Origin: Tetrahymena thermophila SB210
Lineage: Eukaryota > Ciliophora > Oligohymenophorea > Hymenostomatida > Tetrahymenidae
Assembly: GCF_000189635.1 (NCBI RefSeq)
Contig: NW_002476418.1
Coordinates: 248,001-312,000, forward strand
Direction of reading: 5' to 3'
Length of the DNA stretch: 64,000 nucleotides
Part shown: positions 50,701 through 62,928 of the stretch, in pieces
How the letters are laid out: each line of letters opens with the position of its first letter
Numbering within the stretch: the stretch's first letter is position 1
The notes under the pieces: generated by a model
Databases searched by the model: none
What the model was told of the DNA's origin: nothing
What the model saw: only the letters and a program-made list of their open reading frames with translations
Program-made: the position numbers and the translations under genes

Positions 50701-51931
50701 TAATGATAAAATTAATCTACCTATTCAAATGAATTAGAATCAAATTTAAAATGGAAGCATATAAATTAATTTAGACCATAATTAAATATCTTTACAAGGT
50801 GCTTCAGCTCTCGAGTCTCATTAAACAGCATCCTAACAAACATCAAAAAAGAATAGTGTTTCTTAATAATTTTATCAAGGAATATTTATGAATACTCTTA
50901 GAAAAGACCCGAGTTTTTAAAACAGTGATAGTAATCCTAATTAATACAATTAAGAAGAAACTCCATACTCGAGCAATTAAAATACTAATAGAGATTAAAT
51001 TAATGAAGAATTGCATTAATAAAACATAGAAAATGCCTAATTTATTCAAAAGAGAGAGAACAACATTGACAAAATTGAGCAAATGTCCTAAATAAACAAC
51101 CAAAAGTAAGATATGCTATTGAATTAATCATAAAATGGTTTTCAAAATCACTAATTTTATGAAAAAGAAAGAAGAAAATTAAAAGCCTAAATTTAATAAC
51201 AACAAAAATATAAAAAATAAGACAAGAAGAGTGAGGCAGAAGAAAAAACCAATCAGACAGAGACGAGTAACAAATATCCTAATGACAGTCGTTATATTTA
51301 AAAGTAAATTTTTCACAAAGAGTCTCTAGAAACTTAAAATGCGAGAGGCTAAAACAGACATATAGAATTTTTAACAACAGAAGCAGCTCATGAAGATGAA
51401 TAAAGTTAGAGAAAAAAAAGATTCAACACAGTTGAGAATGAAGGAAGATATTTGAGGACAGATAGCTAAGACAGCAGCTAGTGGTTGAGAGAGAATATAA
51501 TTGTGAAAAATGAGAGTCCAAATATAAACCAAGCTAATAGCACATAAAAATCATTTAAATCTAAATCAAAAGACTCGACACTTTAATCCTTCTACCAATC
51601 AAATATGTTCAACATAATTAATATTGGAGGAAGTGTGGAAGATCCAATAAAAATAGTTAAAAAATGCAACTAATTTAAAAAGTAAGGTTACATTAAATTA
51701 AGCTACAAAGAAACTTAGTTTGTAAATTCTCAAAAGAAGTCAAATCAACTAACACCAAAAAAGAAATCTATAAATAAAGTGAGTATTTCTCCCACAAGAA
51801 ATTAGGATTCAAATGTTACTTCAATTAAAACAAGTCCTCAATCAAAAATACAAAGCAAAACAAAGCTGATTAATTCAAGCGAAATTTCATTTCAAAGTCC
51901 AAACAAATTTCATGTTTCAAAATAACTTTGA
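47771..51931 (+). CDS. Intronless Q/N/S-rich low-complexity protein, 1386 residues
   Basis: A single uninterrupted frame from ATG 47771 (MNQQFDKIKNYEQK) to TGA 51929-51931, most of whose many Gln codons are TAA or TAG. The composition is dominated by Gln, Asn, Ser and Lys. There are dense Q/S stretches (for example SQKSSNQTSYNSPQSY, QQQQQHQESSHQ), no signal peptide and no membrane segment. Short patches with more order occur at KYVFKKQHDIDNNSSLSFKRP, KEIEEQNDQLSENI and near the C-terminus (FNIINIGGSVEDPIKIVKKC). No known domain was found. The length, intactness and lack of introns argue for a real gene. The composition resembles prion-like or condensate-forming proteins and cytoskeletal scaffolds, but no specific function follows. 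Confidence 0.8.
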
Positions 51932-53207
51932 AAATTGATAGATTTATTGTAATTAATTAATTTTTCCTATTTAAATATTAGTTATTTGTAATTCATATTA
52001 ATTAATTTGTTTGGTTCATATTTCAATTAGCAAACCATTTATTAATTTTTATTTCTTTTAATTTATCAAAGCAGTTTATTTTATTAAAATTAAATAAAAA
52101 TCTTCAGATATTTTAAACAAATTAACTCTCCTAAATTTTCTAATATTATTAACTAGAGTAATTATAACAAAATTAGCATAATATAATTAAATTTTATAAT
52201 CTTAATAAATTATTTATGTAATAAAAAATGAAAAATAAACAAACATTGCCTATTAAAATTCATGAAATTAATTAGAGAAAATGTAAATTTAATTTTATTT
52301 TATTCAAAACAAAAAACTAATAAAAAATGACTAACTATCTACTTATTTAATTATCTAACTAACTAGCTAAATTATTTAATTTTGGCTTTTGATAACTTTT
52401 TGAATAAAACTGAAATTAATTGTTGAAATTTTAAATAGTTTTTAAATTAAATTATAAGATAAAGTGATTCAAATATTTATTTTAATTTTTTATGATTATT
52501 TAAATAATGTTCATAAAACTTTGTTTATTTATCAGTCTTTTTTTTTTTTTTTTGAATAGCCGAAATGCATTTTAAATTGTAAAGTAGTTTTTGTTGCAAT
52601 AATAAATAATCTTTTCAATAAATAATTTTTGAAATTTCTTTTAATATGCAGGAAACTTCTTTAATTAAAAATGAAAAAATTTTAATTTAAACAACAAATT
52701 TATTGTTTATTTTTTTCTTGCTAATTTGTGTCAAATTTTATTTTGACATGAAGTTCTGAAAAATTAATTTAAATAAATTTTAAGACATAGAATATATTTT
52801 TTAATAAATTTTTTTACTCTTCAACAAGAATTAAGCATCTTTAACAGATAAATTGTTTATATTGTATTGTATTGATGAAATTTCTCGTTATTTTATATTA
52901 ATAAAATAAAAAGAAATAACTTGCTCTTTAATAGTTAGTACAGCTTGTAAACATAAATAGTAATTAATTTGAATATTTTTGAAATGGATATGTAAAATTC
53001 TTGGCTGACTAATTGATTAATTTGTTAATTATAGTTTTTTCAAGTAAAATCAATCAAAAAGGTTTTTGTATTATTCAATTAAAAAGAATTATATTAGAGA
53101 TAACAAAGAAAGATAGATAAAATAGCACTAAAATTTAATAAGGTAGCTAAAAAGCAACCCAAATAACTTTCAAAGCTCAAACTAGGTGATTTAGTTGTAT
53201 TGAGAAA
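51932..53207. other. AT-rich intergenic region
   Basis: About 1.3 kb of spacer. It includes short (AACT/ATCT)-type runs near 52330-52365 and a T12 tract near 52542. No coding-like island was noticed. Confidence 0.5.
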
Positions 53208-56200
53208 ATGATTATGCAAAATAAAAAAATAATTTTTGAAGATATGTCTCAGTTTGAGAGAATCATTAATGAGATAAAACTACAATTCTTTACTTTAATG
53301 AATTATATTGTAGAAGCCAATTTTGTCTCTCCTTTTCTCTATAGAATATTTATTGTACTAGAAGCTTGCTAGCTAGCTATTTTTTCAATTCATCCAAGAC
53401 TTAGCTTTGTATGGAACAATCAAGTAGTTTAGACGATTCAAAGTATACTGAAGAACATTTAAGTAAATAAAATTTAAAAACTACATTTTTAATTTGCTAG
53501 CATTATTTATATTTTCTACTTAATATAAAACCTATAAAAATAAATTACAAATAAGTCAGTCAAACAATATTCAGTTTCTTTCTAGTTTACAATTGAAAAG
53601 CAAGCTAACATTTTTTATAAAGTTTTAAGGTATATTGGACAATGGCTAGGGATAAGTAATGGAATCTTTAGTTTATTTCTGCTTTGGTATCAATTTTTTT
53701 ATGCTATTAATATTTATTGCGGCAGGAATCGCACTTAGAAAGAAGTAGAAAAAGTAATTTATTTTACATAATTATTTGAACATGTATAATTTAAGAATAA
53801 AAAAAGTATCAACATTTGCTAGTAATATTGCAAGCAAGTCTTTACTTGCATTTCAAACACTGACATAATCTTAGTTATTTTACATTTAAGGATATATTTA
53901 AAGAACAATTATTTTAAATATCAAATGAATTTATTAAATAGAATAGCATTCAGTTTAAATTGATAAATAGATAATCAAAATTATTAAATAATAATTGTAA
54001 ATATGAATGAATAAATCAGTGTTTTTTTAATCAATTAATAATTACTATAGTTAATTATTAGAATTTAAATAATATTAAATTAATGTAATTAATTTCTTTG
54101 AATATTTAAAAAGCAAATAAGTGTCAGGATTTGTTACGTATGGATTGAAGCTGTTGTCATTTTTTGGGATACTTGTTAAGACGGTACAGCCTTTGCCTTT
54201 CTTTGATATTTTTTTGAATGCAATTGTTTGTCAAAGCAGTAAATTCACTGATATTTAGTGTTATAGTGGATTATACTTCATTTATGTAACGCTATCGGTT
54301 ATTGGACTTTTAATATAAATATTCTTTAGCTTTGTTTTTAACATGACAATGATTGATATAAATCCATTCTCAAAGTTAGCTTTTGCAACTCCTCCAAATT
54401 CTATTACTGAAATTAAACTTTTGCTTAAATTTATTCTTTGCCTCTATTTTGCTATCGATTACAAAGCATAACTCCAACTCACTCTTACCATTCTTCTTAC
54501 TCTTTACTATGTTATATTTTTGGTGTAAACTTATAATAAACTGCCTTATTTTGATTATACCACTCAGAAGGTTCAAATAGTTATAGATGTCCTTTTGTTT
54601 TGGATATCATTTTGTGCATCTGCCTAAGCAATACTTATACCTAGCGGAAACGCTTCAGCCAATAATGTTCCTGCTTTTTATTTGCTTATAGGTATGCCTA
54701 TGGTAAGTATGATCTACATTAATATCCTGAAATATAGAGATAATAAATACATTTAACTATATCCTGATGAAATAAAAAAGCCAGATGATATGGAAAATTA
54801 TTCTCTAATTTTAATTTACCTTATTGAAAACAGGCATGATAGATCTTGTCTGATTAAGTTGGAAGGTATTTTACGTATGCATAGTGAAAAATGTAAGGAA
54901 TCTCCAGAAGTTTGTCCATGCTCTTTATTGATAGCCAAAGAAGTATAAATAAACGATGAAGCAAGCCACATGGAACATAACTCGTAAACAAAGCAACACC
55001 TAGAAGAGTATCTAAAATCAAAATTATTTAAATTTAAAACAAGATTTTAATTTCATTAAGCAATAAAGATATTTACTTTATTTTTTAAAACAGTTAAGAA
55101 AAAAAATGGTATCTTTTCCTAAAAAGTGTGATTGGTGTCATTCTAAGGAAATATAATAAATGCTCCTAGCTGCACTTGTTAAATGCTTATTTATACCATG
55201 AAAAACTAAAATTAAAATTTAAGGCACTCACTGAAATGATGACATCTGAGATGTTTAAACCTTCAATCCATGAAAAATTCTCAATGTTTAGGTAATTTAT
55301 TTATCAGTTTATTAAAAGAAACATCAATTTTATGTTCGAAATAAATAAATCTTGTTTTTTTTCAATTTTATTTACTTCCAAAAAAGTTATTTATTTTATT
55401 TTGAATAAAATTAATTGATTTTTAAAAAAGATAAATTTATTTGAATTATCATAAAAACTATTAGAAAACAAATTTATTGAATTGCATACATAAATAATTT
55501 TAAAGTATCAAATATTTTAGCAAATAAGTTAATTCAAATTTTGTATATTAAACAAAATAAATAAATAAATAAATAATTGTTTCCATTTTAGCTAGCTTAT
55601 TTGTTTTATTAAAAAATTTAAAAAATTCTATTTTAAACTTGTAAAAAGTTAACAAGTCTTTAAATATAAATGAAATTATTATTTATAATTAGTATCAATT
55701 AAATTCTTAATATTATCCTTAATTAAAATATTAAAAATTTTGACTTGATTAATTAATAGGGTTTATTAAATATATTTGCAATATTCAATTAAAATTCATT
55801 GTTTTAAATTAAATTAATTTGTTGACTAATTTATCTTTTTTAATATTAATTTTTTTGATGAAAACTAAAGATACAAATATTTGATCGAACTTGATATTAT
55901 TGAAACTGATATGAGGAATGAGCAAAACAAAAATGTTGATGTAAATGGAATTGTTCACTTTGAAAACTAACTTGTTGTTTTCATGAAGTCAATAGAGAAT
56001 TCTGTAAGTTTACATTTAGAGTTTTGGAGAGAATTACTCGAAGAAAGTCCTGATATCGAAAAGCTTTAGATTGTGGGAAGTAGAATTACTAATACAATTG
56101 AAGATGCTAAGACCTGTTTTATTAGCTTGTGTTCTATTCGCTAAAACAATATTAGATCATTGCTCATCTATGGTAATTTTATAAAGGAAGTAAGAATATT

Positions 56201-59200
56201 TTTTATTTTTAGCAAAAAATATGAAATATTTATTTAATTTAAAAAGGTTGTTAATGACGAAATAGAAGCTTAAGTGTATCTAGAAAAAGCAGCTTACGTT
56301 AGCAAGAACACAGTTGTTAATAAATAATTTGCTGATAATGAAAATATGAAATATAACGAAAACTCCAATACTGGTATCCTAACTATGAGTGCAAATTTGG
56401 ATACCAGATTCTTTGTTCAAAACACCAATTACGGTAAAATTAATTCATCAATCAATCTGATTTTTATATTTTTTCTTTGCATAAAAATTTAATTAAATTA
56501 TTTACAATGAACTAAATTTAATTTTGATTCAACTATTCATTTTTATTTAGTCAATATAAAAAAAATTAATATAGAAAAGATTGAAAAAAAAAAAAATTGT
56601 TGCAACTTTTTAAAAACTGAATTAATTTATTTTTTTTTAATGGAACTAACTAACTGCCTTTATACAAAAAAAATAAGAGATTTATTTTAATGAATGAGTT
56701 CACATTAGTTAATTTAAACATTTTTCCTTAAAATTGTTTAATTAGATTAATAAAAAGAATAAATTTCTTCAGTTTTTTGAAAATTTAATTTATTATTTTC
56801 TTACAATCATAGGCAAAATAAATAAATTTTATTTCTCATTTTACATATTTGATTTAATTCTTTTTATATTCACTTACTCTTATCCTTCTTGCTGTTTAAA
56901 GATTTGACTTTTAAAATTTGATTCAGATTTAAATTCTTTAGTGGATAAAATTTATTTATATCAGAAAACACAAATAAATTTTTATTCAATAACAAATTGG
57001 TTTAATTAAATAAAATAGTTTAAACTTATTTTATTTAGTGAATTTTAAACTATTTTATTTAGTGAATAATTTAATTTTGTTAAAATTAATTAAATTAAAT
57101 TGAAAGAATATAAATAATTTTTATAAAACCTTTATATTTGAAAAGATTTTACTAGAATTCTTGGATGGCCTAAACATGAAATTGTAGATTAAAATATAAA
57201 AAACCATATTATGCCTAAACTTATTTAATCTATTCATGATGGATTGGTTAGTCACTACATAGAATCTTCTATTCCTAGAGCTATAGGAATCGAAAGAATC
57301 ATAACTCCAACAAATAAAGAAGGGTTCTTAGTACCTTCGATTCTTATGATTAAGATTTTACCTAATTTGGAAGAAGGTTTGCAATTTGTTGGATTTTTCA
57401 AAGAAAAAGATGAAATCTATTGCTCACCTTATGTAAGGACAGATAATGCTGATGATGAAGTTTTGCATTATTTAATATATAAGCTAGATAATAATCTCCA
57501 AAATCAGACTATTGTAGGAATTACTCATTCAGTGTATGAGAACTTTGGAATTCCTACTTCACTTATTAATAATAATAGTCCTATGAGCAATTAGTTTACT
57601 ATCGATCTTATTATGCCATAGATTTTAGACCCCAAAGTATAAGAAGACATTCAAACTGAGCAAGGAGCTTAGATCACTATGGACACAACTATTATAGAGC
57701 AACTATTTTTAATTTCATAAGAGAGTGAGGAAGAAGAAGTTAAAATTAAAGAATTAAGAGATCCATTGAAGGACGATGAAGATGGAAAAGGAGATGAAAG
57801 CCTAGGAGAGTCTGATTATGAAAAACATTAACTAAACAAAAAGTATAAAAAATGTGAAATTAATCTATGGTTGGAAGAAGAATTTACTTACAAAGTAACT
57901 TATTTATTCATTCATTCATGTTTTTTTTATATTAATATTAATAATTTGTATGCTTAGGACACCACTATTCACATTCTGAAATTTGTTGAGTTATTAGGAG
58001 AGGGCACTTCAAGGAATGAAGAGGGACTTGATTAAAATGTCTTGTAGCAAACTTAAACAAAGCAAATCGAAATTGATTAGCAAGTTATTGATCAGAATAA
58101 CATTCACAACGAGGAAGAATAAAATATTGAAAATAATTAAGAAAATGAAAATGAGGAAGCAGCAGGTCATTCGAGTATATCTCAAACATCGTAAGATTAT
58201 GAAGAACTAAGATAATTGAAGGATATAAAGTAGGCTATTTCTGAAAAGACAAAACCAAAAACAATAAAAATATTACAAAGAACAGTCGTACTAATTGTTC
58301 TTTTCTTATTTATTCTAACTAGTGTAGATCTTGCTTATAAATTTAAAGAATACGACATGTTGTAAGAAGCGATGAATGCCATTTACTACTCTTATAACAG
58401 ACATAGTATCATGGCAGATATCAATTATTCAACTAGAAAAATATGGTTCCTAAGCAAGTAATTTAGTTTATATTTTCAAATCTTAAAAAATTTTTTTAAT
58501 TTTTATAGCTCTTACATACAAGCTCCTTCTTCTTCTACATAAAGTGCTTATGGTGCTTCTTTGCAATCAACAGTAACTAACCATTAAATTCATTGTTAAA
58601 AAAATCAATTTCTTTTTAAAATAAAAACAATCAAAAAATAAATAAATCAATCAATAAATCAATAAGTAAATTAATAAAATAAAAAATTAAGAAAATAATA
58701 AAAAATAAATAAAAAAGTAATTTAATAAATCAATAAAATCCATCCAGTTGTTTTAATTTATTTGAGTTTTTTAATTAATTTTTAAAGTTTAAAATACTTT
58801 TTAAAAATTTATTTAACTCATTAAATTTTTGATTAAAATAAATTAAAATAAGAAATTTATCTAAATTAAAAATTTAAAACCTTATTTTTTTTATTTTTCT
58901 TTCTTTTTTGAGGATTTTTTATAATTTGCTAAAAAAAAAATTTCTTGTTGTTAAATAAAATAATTTAATAAACTAGCTTGGAACTTAAGTTTAGAATTTG
59001 AATAATATCCAATTCAACACTTAGTAAGCTTAAATGAATATTGAATAGAGAAAAGGGAGCAGCATGGATTCCGTTGTTGTTAGCACAGAAGTAAATCATA
59101 TTATTTAATTTAAATTTACTTATTTTATTAAAGTTAAAATAAGAAATAATTATTTATTTGAACAATGGCATTTTTAAAATTGCGTTTTTTATTTAAAATA

Positions 59201-61251
59201 TAAAGAAACTTCTTCCAAATGGGTAAATAACGGAACAGTAAGCCAACTTTACAGATTCTTTGAATGTTTATATGGCATAAGCTGGTGGATTAGCTAATAC
59301 TACTCTTTCAGATTTTTAAGATTCCCTTTCAACACCAACCTCAGTAACAACTACTAAGTCAAATTTCTTCTCTGTAAACTATAACGGGATATATCCTTTA
59401 AGAAATGGATCTGAGTATATTGCACAAACCTATTTTGATTTTTACTACAAATAGATCAATACTTATTAAAGCATTTTCTTGGCAATTATGATTTTAGCTA
59501 TTATAATTCTTTCAACTTCTCAGTTTATTTTACTCCCAATAGTTTTTTCTGTTCAGAAAACGAATGCTATTGTGCTGAGCTTTTTTGCTATAGTACCAAT
59601 GGAAGAGATAAATAAATTTGCTAAGCGTTGTGAGAAATTCCTCAAAGTTTTTATAGAAAGAAAACAAGATGTAGACACCGAAGAGAGCAATCGAGACAAT
59701 AAATCTATGTTAGGAGGTCAGACTGAGGAATAAAAGCAAATAGAAGATGTTAATGGTGAAATAACAAAAATACCTGGAGTTTATATCATAGCAAATGAAA
59801 ATAATAATTAAAATTAGTCAATATTAAACTACAATCAAAACCCAAACATGTCAATCCTAAACTAGACATAAAACCCAAATATGTCATTAAATTAAAGCTA
59901 TAATTTATATAATCCCTAAGAGCAAGGTTTAATCAGTGCAGTTAATAATTAATAACTAAAAGTCGCCTAGGGTTAATCATCATTTAATCCTTCTTATGCA
60001 AACACATAACGAGTCTTAAATAATAACTAATTAGGTAATTCCGTTGTGCAAAAATAGGTTTTAGATAAATAAAAAGAAGAAGAAGATAAGAAAAACGAAG
60101 ATGAAGAAAACCAAAGAATGAAGATTTTAAATGCAAAAGATCACAAAAAGTAAAAAATAATTTAGTTTTTTTTTTTTTCATTACAATTTTATCATTTTTT
60201 TAAATTGAAAAATAAATAAAATTTTTTATTCGAAATGCTTGATTATAAAAATAAAATTTATTCTTTAATGAATTTATTACAAAAATTAAAAAAATCAATG
60301 AACTAAATATTATTTTAATTTAACTAATTCAAGGAAATTTGTGATTCTATAGTTTACTTTATTGACAGCTATGCTGATGTTGTATTTTATATTAGTCTAT
60401 GCTGTACTTGAGATTAACTTTTAATAAAATATTTAATCACTTTTATAACATACTCAATACACAAGATAGAGGCCTTCGTTGCTTAAGTACTACTTTGACT
60501 TCATTTAAGAAGGATTAGTAAACCTTTCTCCTATATTATCTGATCCTAAAGTACCGAGCTCTCAGAATTTATAAAACATGTACACAAATTTAATATAGAA
60601 TAATGATAATGTGATAACTTCAAGCTTTAAAAACTCTTTCCCTTCCTAATTTTCAACTTATTATACCGACTTTGAAAACATAAATTATGGATCAGTGTGC
60701 TAATATACTAAATATACAGTCTCTTCTGATCAACAACTTAATTGCAAAAACATCCCTGCTCTTTAAAATGGTTTATCAAGAGTAGTTACACAAATCGGAG
60801 TAGATGGCAACTCTATACTAGCAAATACTTTGGCTTATGTAAAATTTATTATATATTTTTTCAGTAAAAAATTATTTGGTTTATTCATTAGACTTCTGGA
60901 GATAAAGTGGCATATTCTTCAGCTATTTTGTAAGGTGCTACATATCAAGAAATAGAAAACATGATGGTGTTTGTTTCTCCAACAATAGATCAGCTTAATA
61001 GCGAATTTTAGTAACAGTATCAATCATATTTAGACTTTAAAAACATGCTGGATAAGCTCTGCTACGCTTTGTTCATTGTATTTGTTTGCATAATTTTTGT
61101 TTTCATTTGGATACCTTACTTAGGAGCCTTAATCAAAAGAATATGGATGACTAAAGGCGTTTTAAATATGATTCCAATAGATATAATTTTAAAGCACGAA
61201 AGGCTTAGATAGGCTTTTACAGCAGGAGATATCCTCTCTGCTGTGAAATGA
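53208..61251 (+). CDS. Polytopic membrane protein with PAS-like domain
   Basis: Thirteen exons (53208-53462, 53623-53753, 54114-54983, 55094-55291, 55871-56189, 56247-56433, 57146-57894, 57958-58457, 58509-58572, 58977-59090, 59206-60149, 60334-60838, 60892-61251) join in phase to 1731 residues. An in-frame TGA lies just upstream of the start. The N-terminal ~340 residues contain about six or more membrane helices. A CKESPEVCPCSLL motif and helical repeats follow (SQLHLLNAYLYHEKL, KFKALTEMM). A PAS-like domain spans about residues 655-765 (FTRILGWPKHEIVDQNIKNH, then MPKLIQSIHDGL and NLEEGLQFVGFFKEKDE). More helices lie near residues 1015, 1220, 1450 and 1690. The tail (KGVLNMIPIDII...FTAGDILSAVK) resembles other members of this ciliate PAS/transmembrane family. 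A sensory role is inferred from PAS; ligand and output are unknown, and no kinase or cyclase domain is present. Confidence 0.88.
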
Positions 61252-61319
61252 ATGACTTAAAAATAAATTTAAAAATTTAATCGGAGTTAATTTAATTAAT
61301 CAAATAATATAAATATTGT

Positions 61320-62265
61320 ATATAAATAAACTTCAAAATGTATACTATAATAGTATAATTTATAATTAAATAAATAAATACATATAACTAAATATATTTT
61401 GTATTCTATCTAATCTTTTTTACTTCGCTTAATTTTTAACAAATAAATCAAATTAACTTAAACAAAATCTTTACTTTAAATTATTTCTAATTATAAATAA
61501 ACTAAAAAATTAATTTATACCCTATCTAATTTATAATTTAAATGAATAAATAAAGATATTTAAATAGGTTTTATATTCTATCAAATCTTTTTTACTACAC
61601 TTACTTTTCAACAAATAAATAAATAAAATCTATTTAATAAACAAAGTCTTTACTTAAAATTATTTCTAATTATAAATAAACTTTAAATTTATACTCTATC
61701 TAATTTATAATTTAAATGAATAAATAAAGATATTTAAATATGTTTTGTATTCTATCAAATCTTTTTTACTACACTTACTTTTCAACAAATAAATAAAAAA
61801 AATCTATTTAATAAATAAAGTCTTTACTTAAAATTATTTCTAATTCTAAATAAACTTTAAAATTTATACTCAATCTAATTTATAATTTAAATGAATAAAT
61901 AAAGATATTTAAATATGTTTTATATTCTATCAAATCTTTTTTACTACACTTACTTTTCAACAAATAAATAAATAAAATCTATTTAATAAACAAAGTCTTT
62001 ACTTAAAATTATTTCTAATTATAAATAAACTTTAAAATGAAAACTAGTATAATTTATAATTTAAATAAAGAAATACATATATTTAAATATATTTTATATT
62101 TTATTAAATTTTTTTTTCCCCTTACATTTAACAAATAAATAAACTTTAAAATGTGTACTAGTATAATTTATAATTTAAATGAATAAATAAATAGAAAAAT
62201 TAAATATATTTTGTATTCTATCAAATCTTTTTTCTTCACTTACATTTAAGAAATTTTAAAAAAAA
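61320..62265. repeat. Tandem array of about six ~175-bp units
   Basis: The motif AATTTATAATT(T)AAAT recurs at 61358, 61528, 61702, 61877, 62051 and 62165, giving spacings of 170, 174, 175, 174 and 114 bp. A second anchor, TCTTTACTT(A/T)AAATTATTTC, recurs at 61469, 61647, 61821 and 61996. Units also share TATTCTATCAAATCTTTTTT and TACTTTTCAACAAATAAATA. The first unit is diverged and the last two are shortened. Very AT-rich and non-coding, immediately 3' of the PAS gene. Confidence 0.9.
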
Positions 62266-62769
62266 TAAAGTAAATTTTAAAAAGTTTGCTTTAGATAATT
62301 ACCAAACATTTATTTATCTCTTTTTATTAATAAACAAGTAAAAAAATAAATTATTTAAAATTATTTTTATACATTGATTTATTTGCTTTAGTTTTTTTTA
62401 ACTGTTTGACTATTTAGTTTGGTATAAATTAAAATGCTAAATTTCTAATTAGATTTTCAAATGCAATGTTTTATATTTTATTTAAGACATATCTTACATA
62501 CTTAAAATTTATACTGAAAAAGATTTAAGAATATTTGAGAAGCTTTTGAATCTGATTGGATATACTAAAGGAAAAAATAATTCACAAATAAATAGGAAAA
62601 TAAATAACTAGCTTTATGAATGATTAAGATTGAAATTTATAAAAGAAAGCAGATAATAAGTAAATAACAGAGATACTATTAAATAGAAAAGTAACATTGA
62701 CATAAAAAGTATAGCTAAGCGTAATAAAAGAATTTCAATTTGCAGATCAATTCAATACTCTAAGAAAGT

Positions 62770-62816
<47 letters not shown>

Positions 62817-62928
62817 ATTCATAGATATTTAATCTTAGAAAAAGAATTTATTTAATTAGTTAATTAATTAATTAAAAGTTAAACAAATTAGTTAAGACTT
62901 ACTTTTTAAAAAGATAAAAGAAAGAAAG
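62266..62928. other. AT-rich spacer upstream of the protease gene
   Basis: It contains the GATA tract. A short plus-strand open patch at about 62490-62620 (DISYILKIYTEKDLRIFEKLL) looks somewhat coding but has no start or splice support. The ~110 bp before the protease ATG are purine-rich (AAAGATAAAAGAAAGAAAG). Confidence 0.45.
62770..62815. repeat. (GATA)n microsatellite
   Basis: About eleven uninterrupted GATA/TAGA units, ending about 110 bp upstream of the protease start codon. Confidence 0.95.

Noticed and set aside
55094..55110. Apparent 1-nt frameshift in an A8 run of the PAS gene
   Set aside because: A canonical intron at 54984-55093 restores the frame with matching phase, so no frameshift is needed.
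62490..62620. Short coding-like plus-strand patch before the protease
   Set aside because: No start codon, no convincing splice sites and a TGA soon after; not enough to call a gene.
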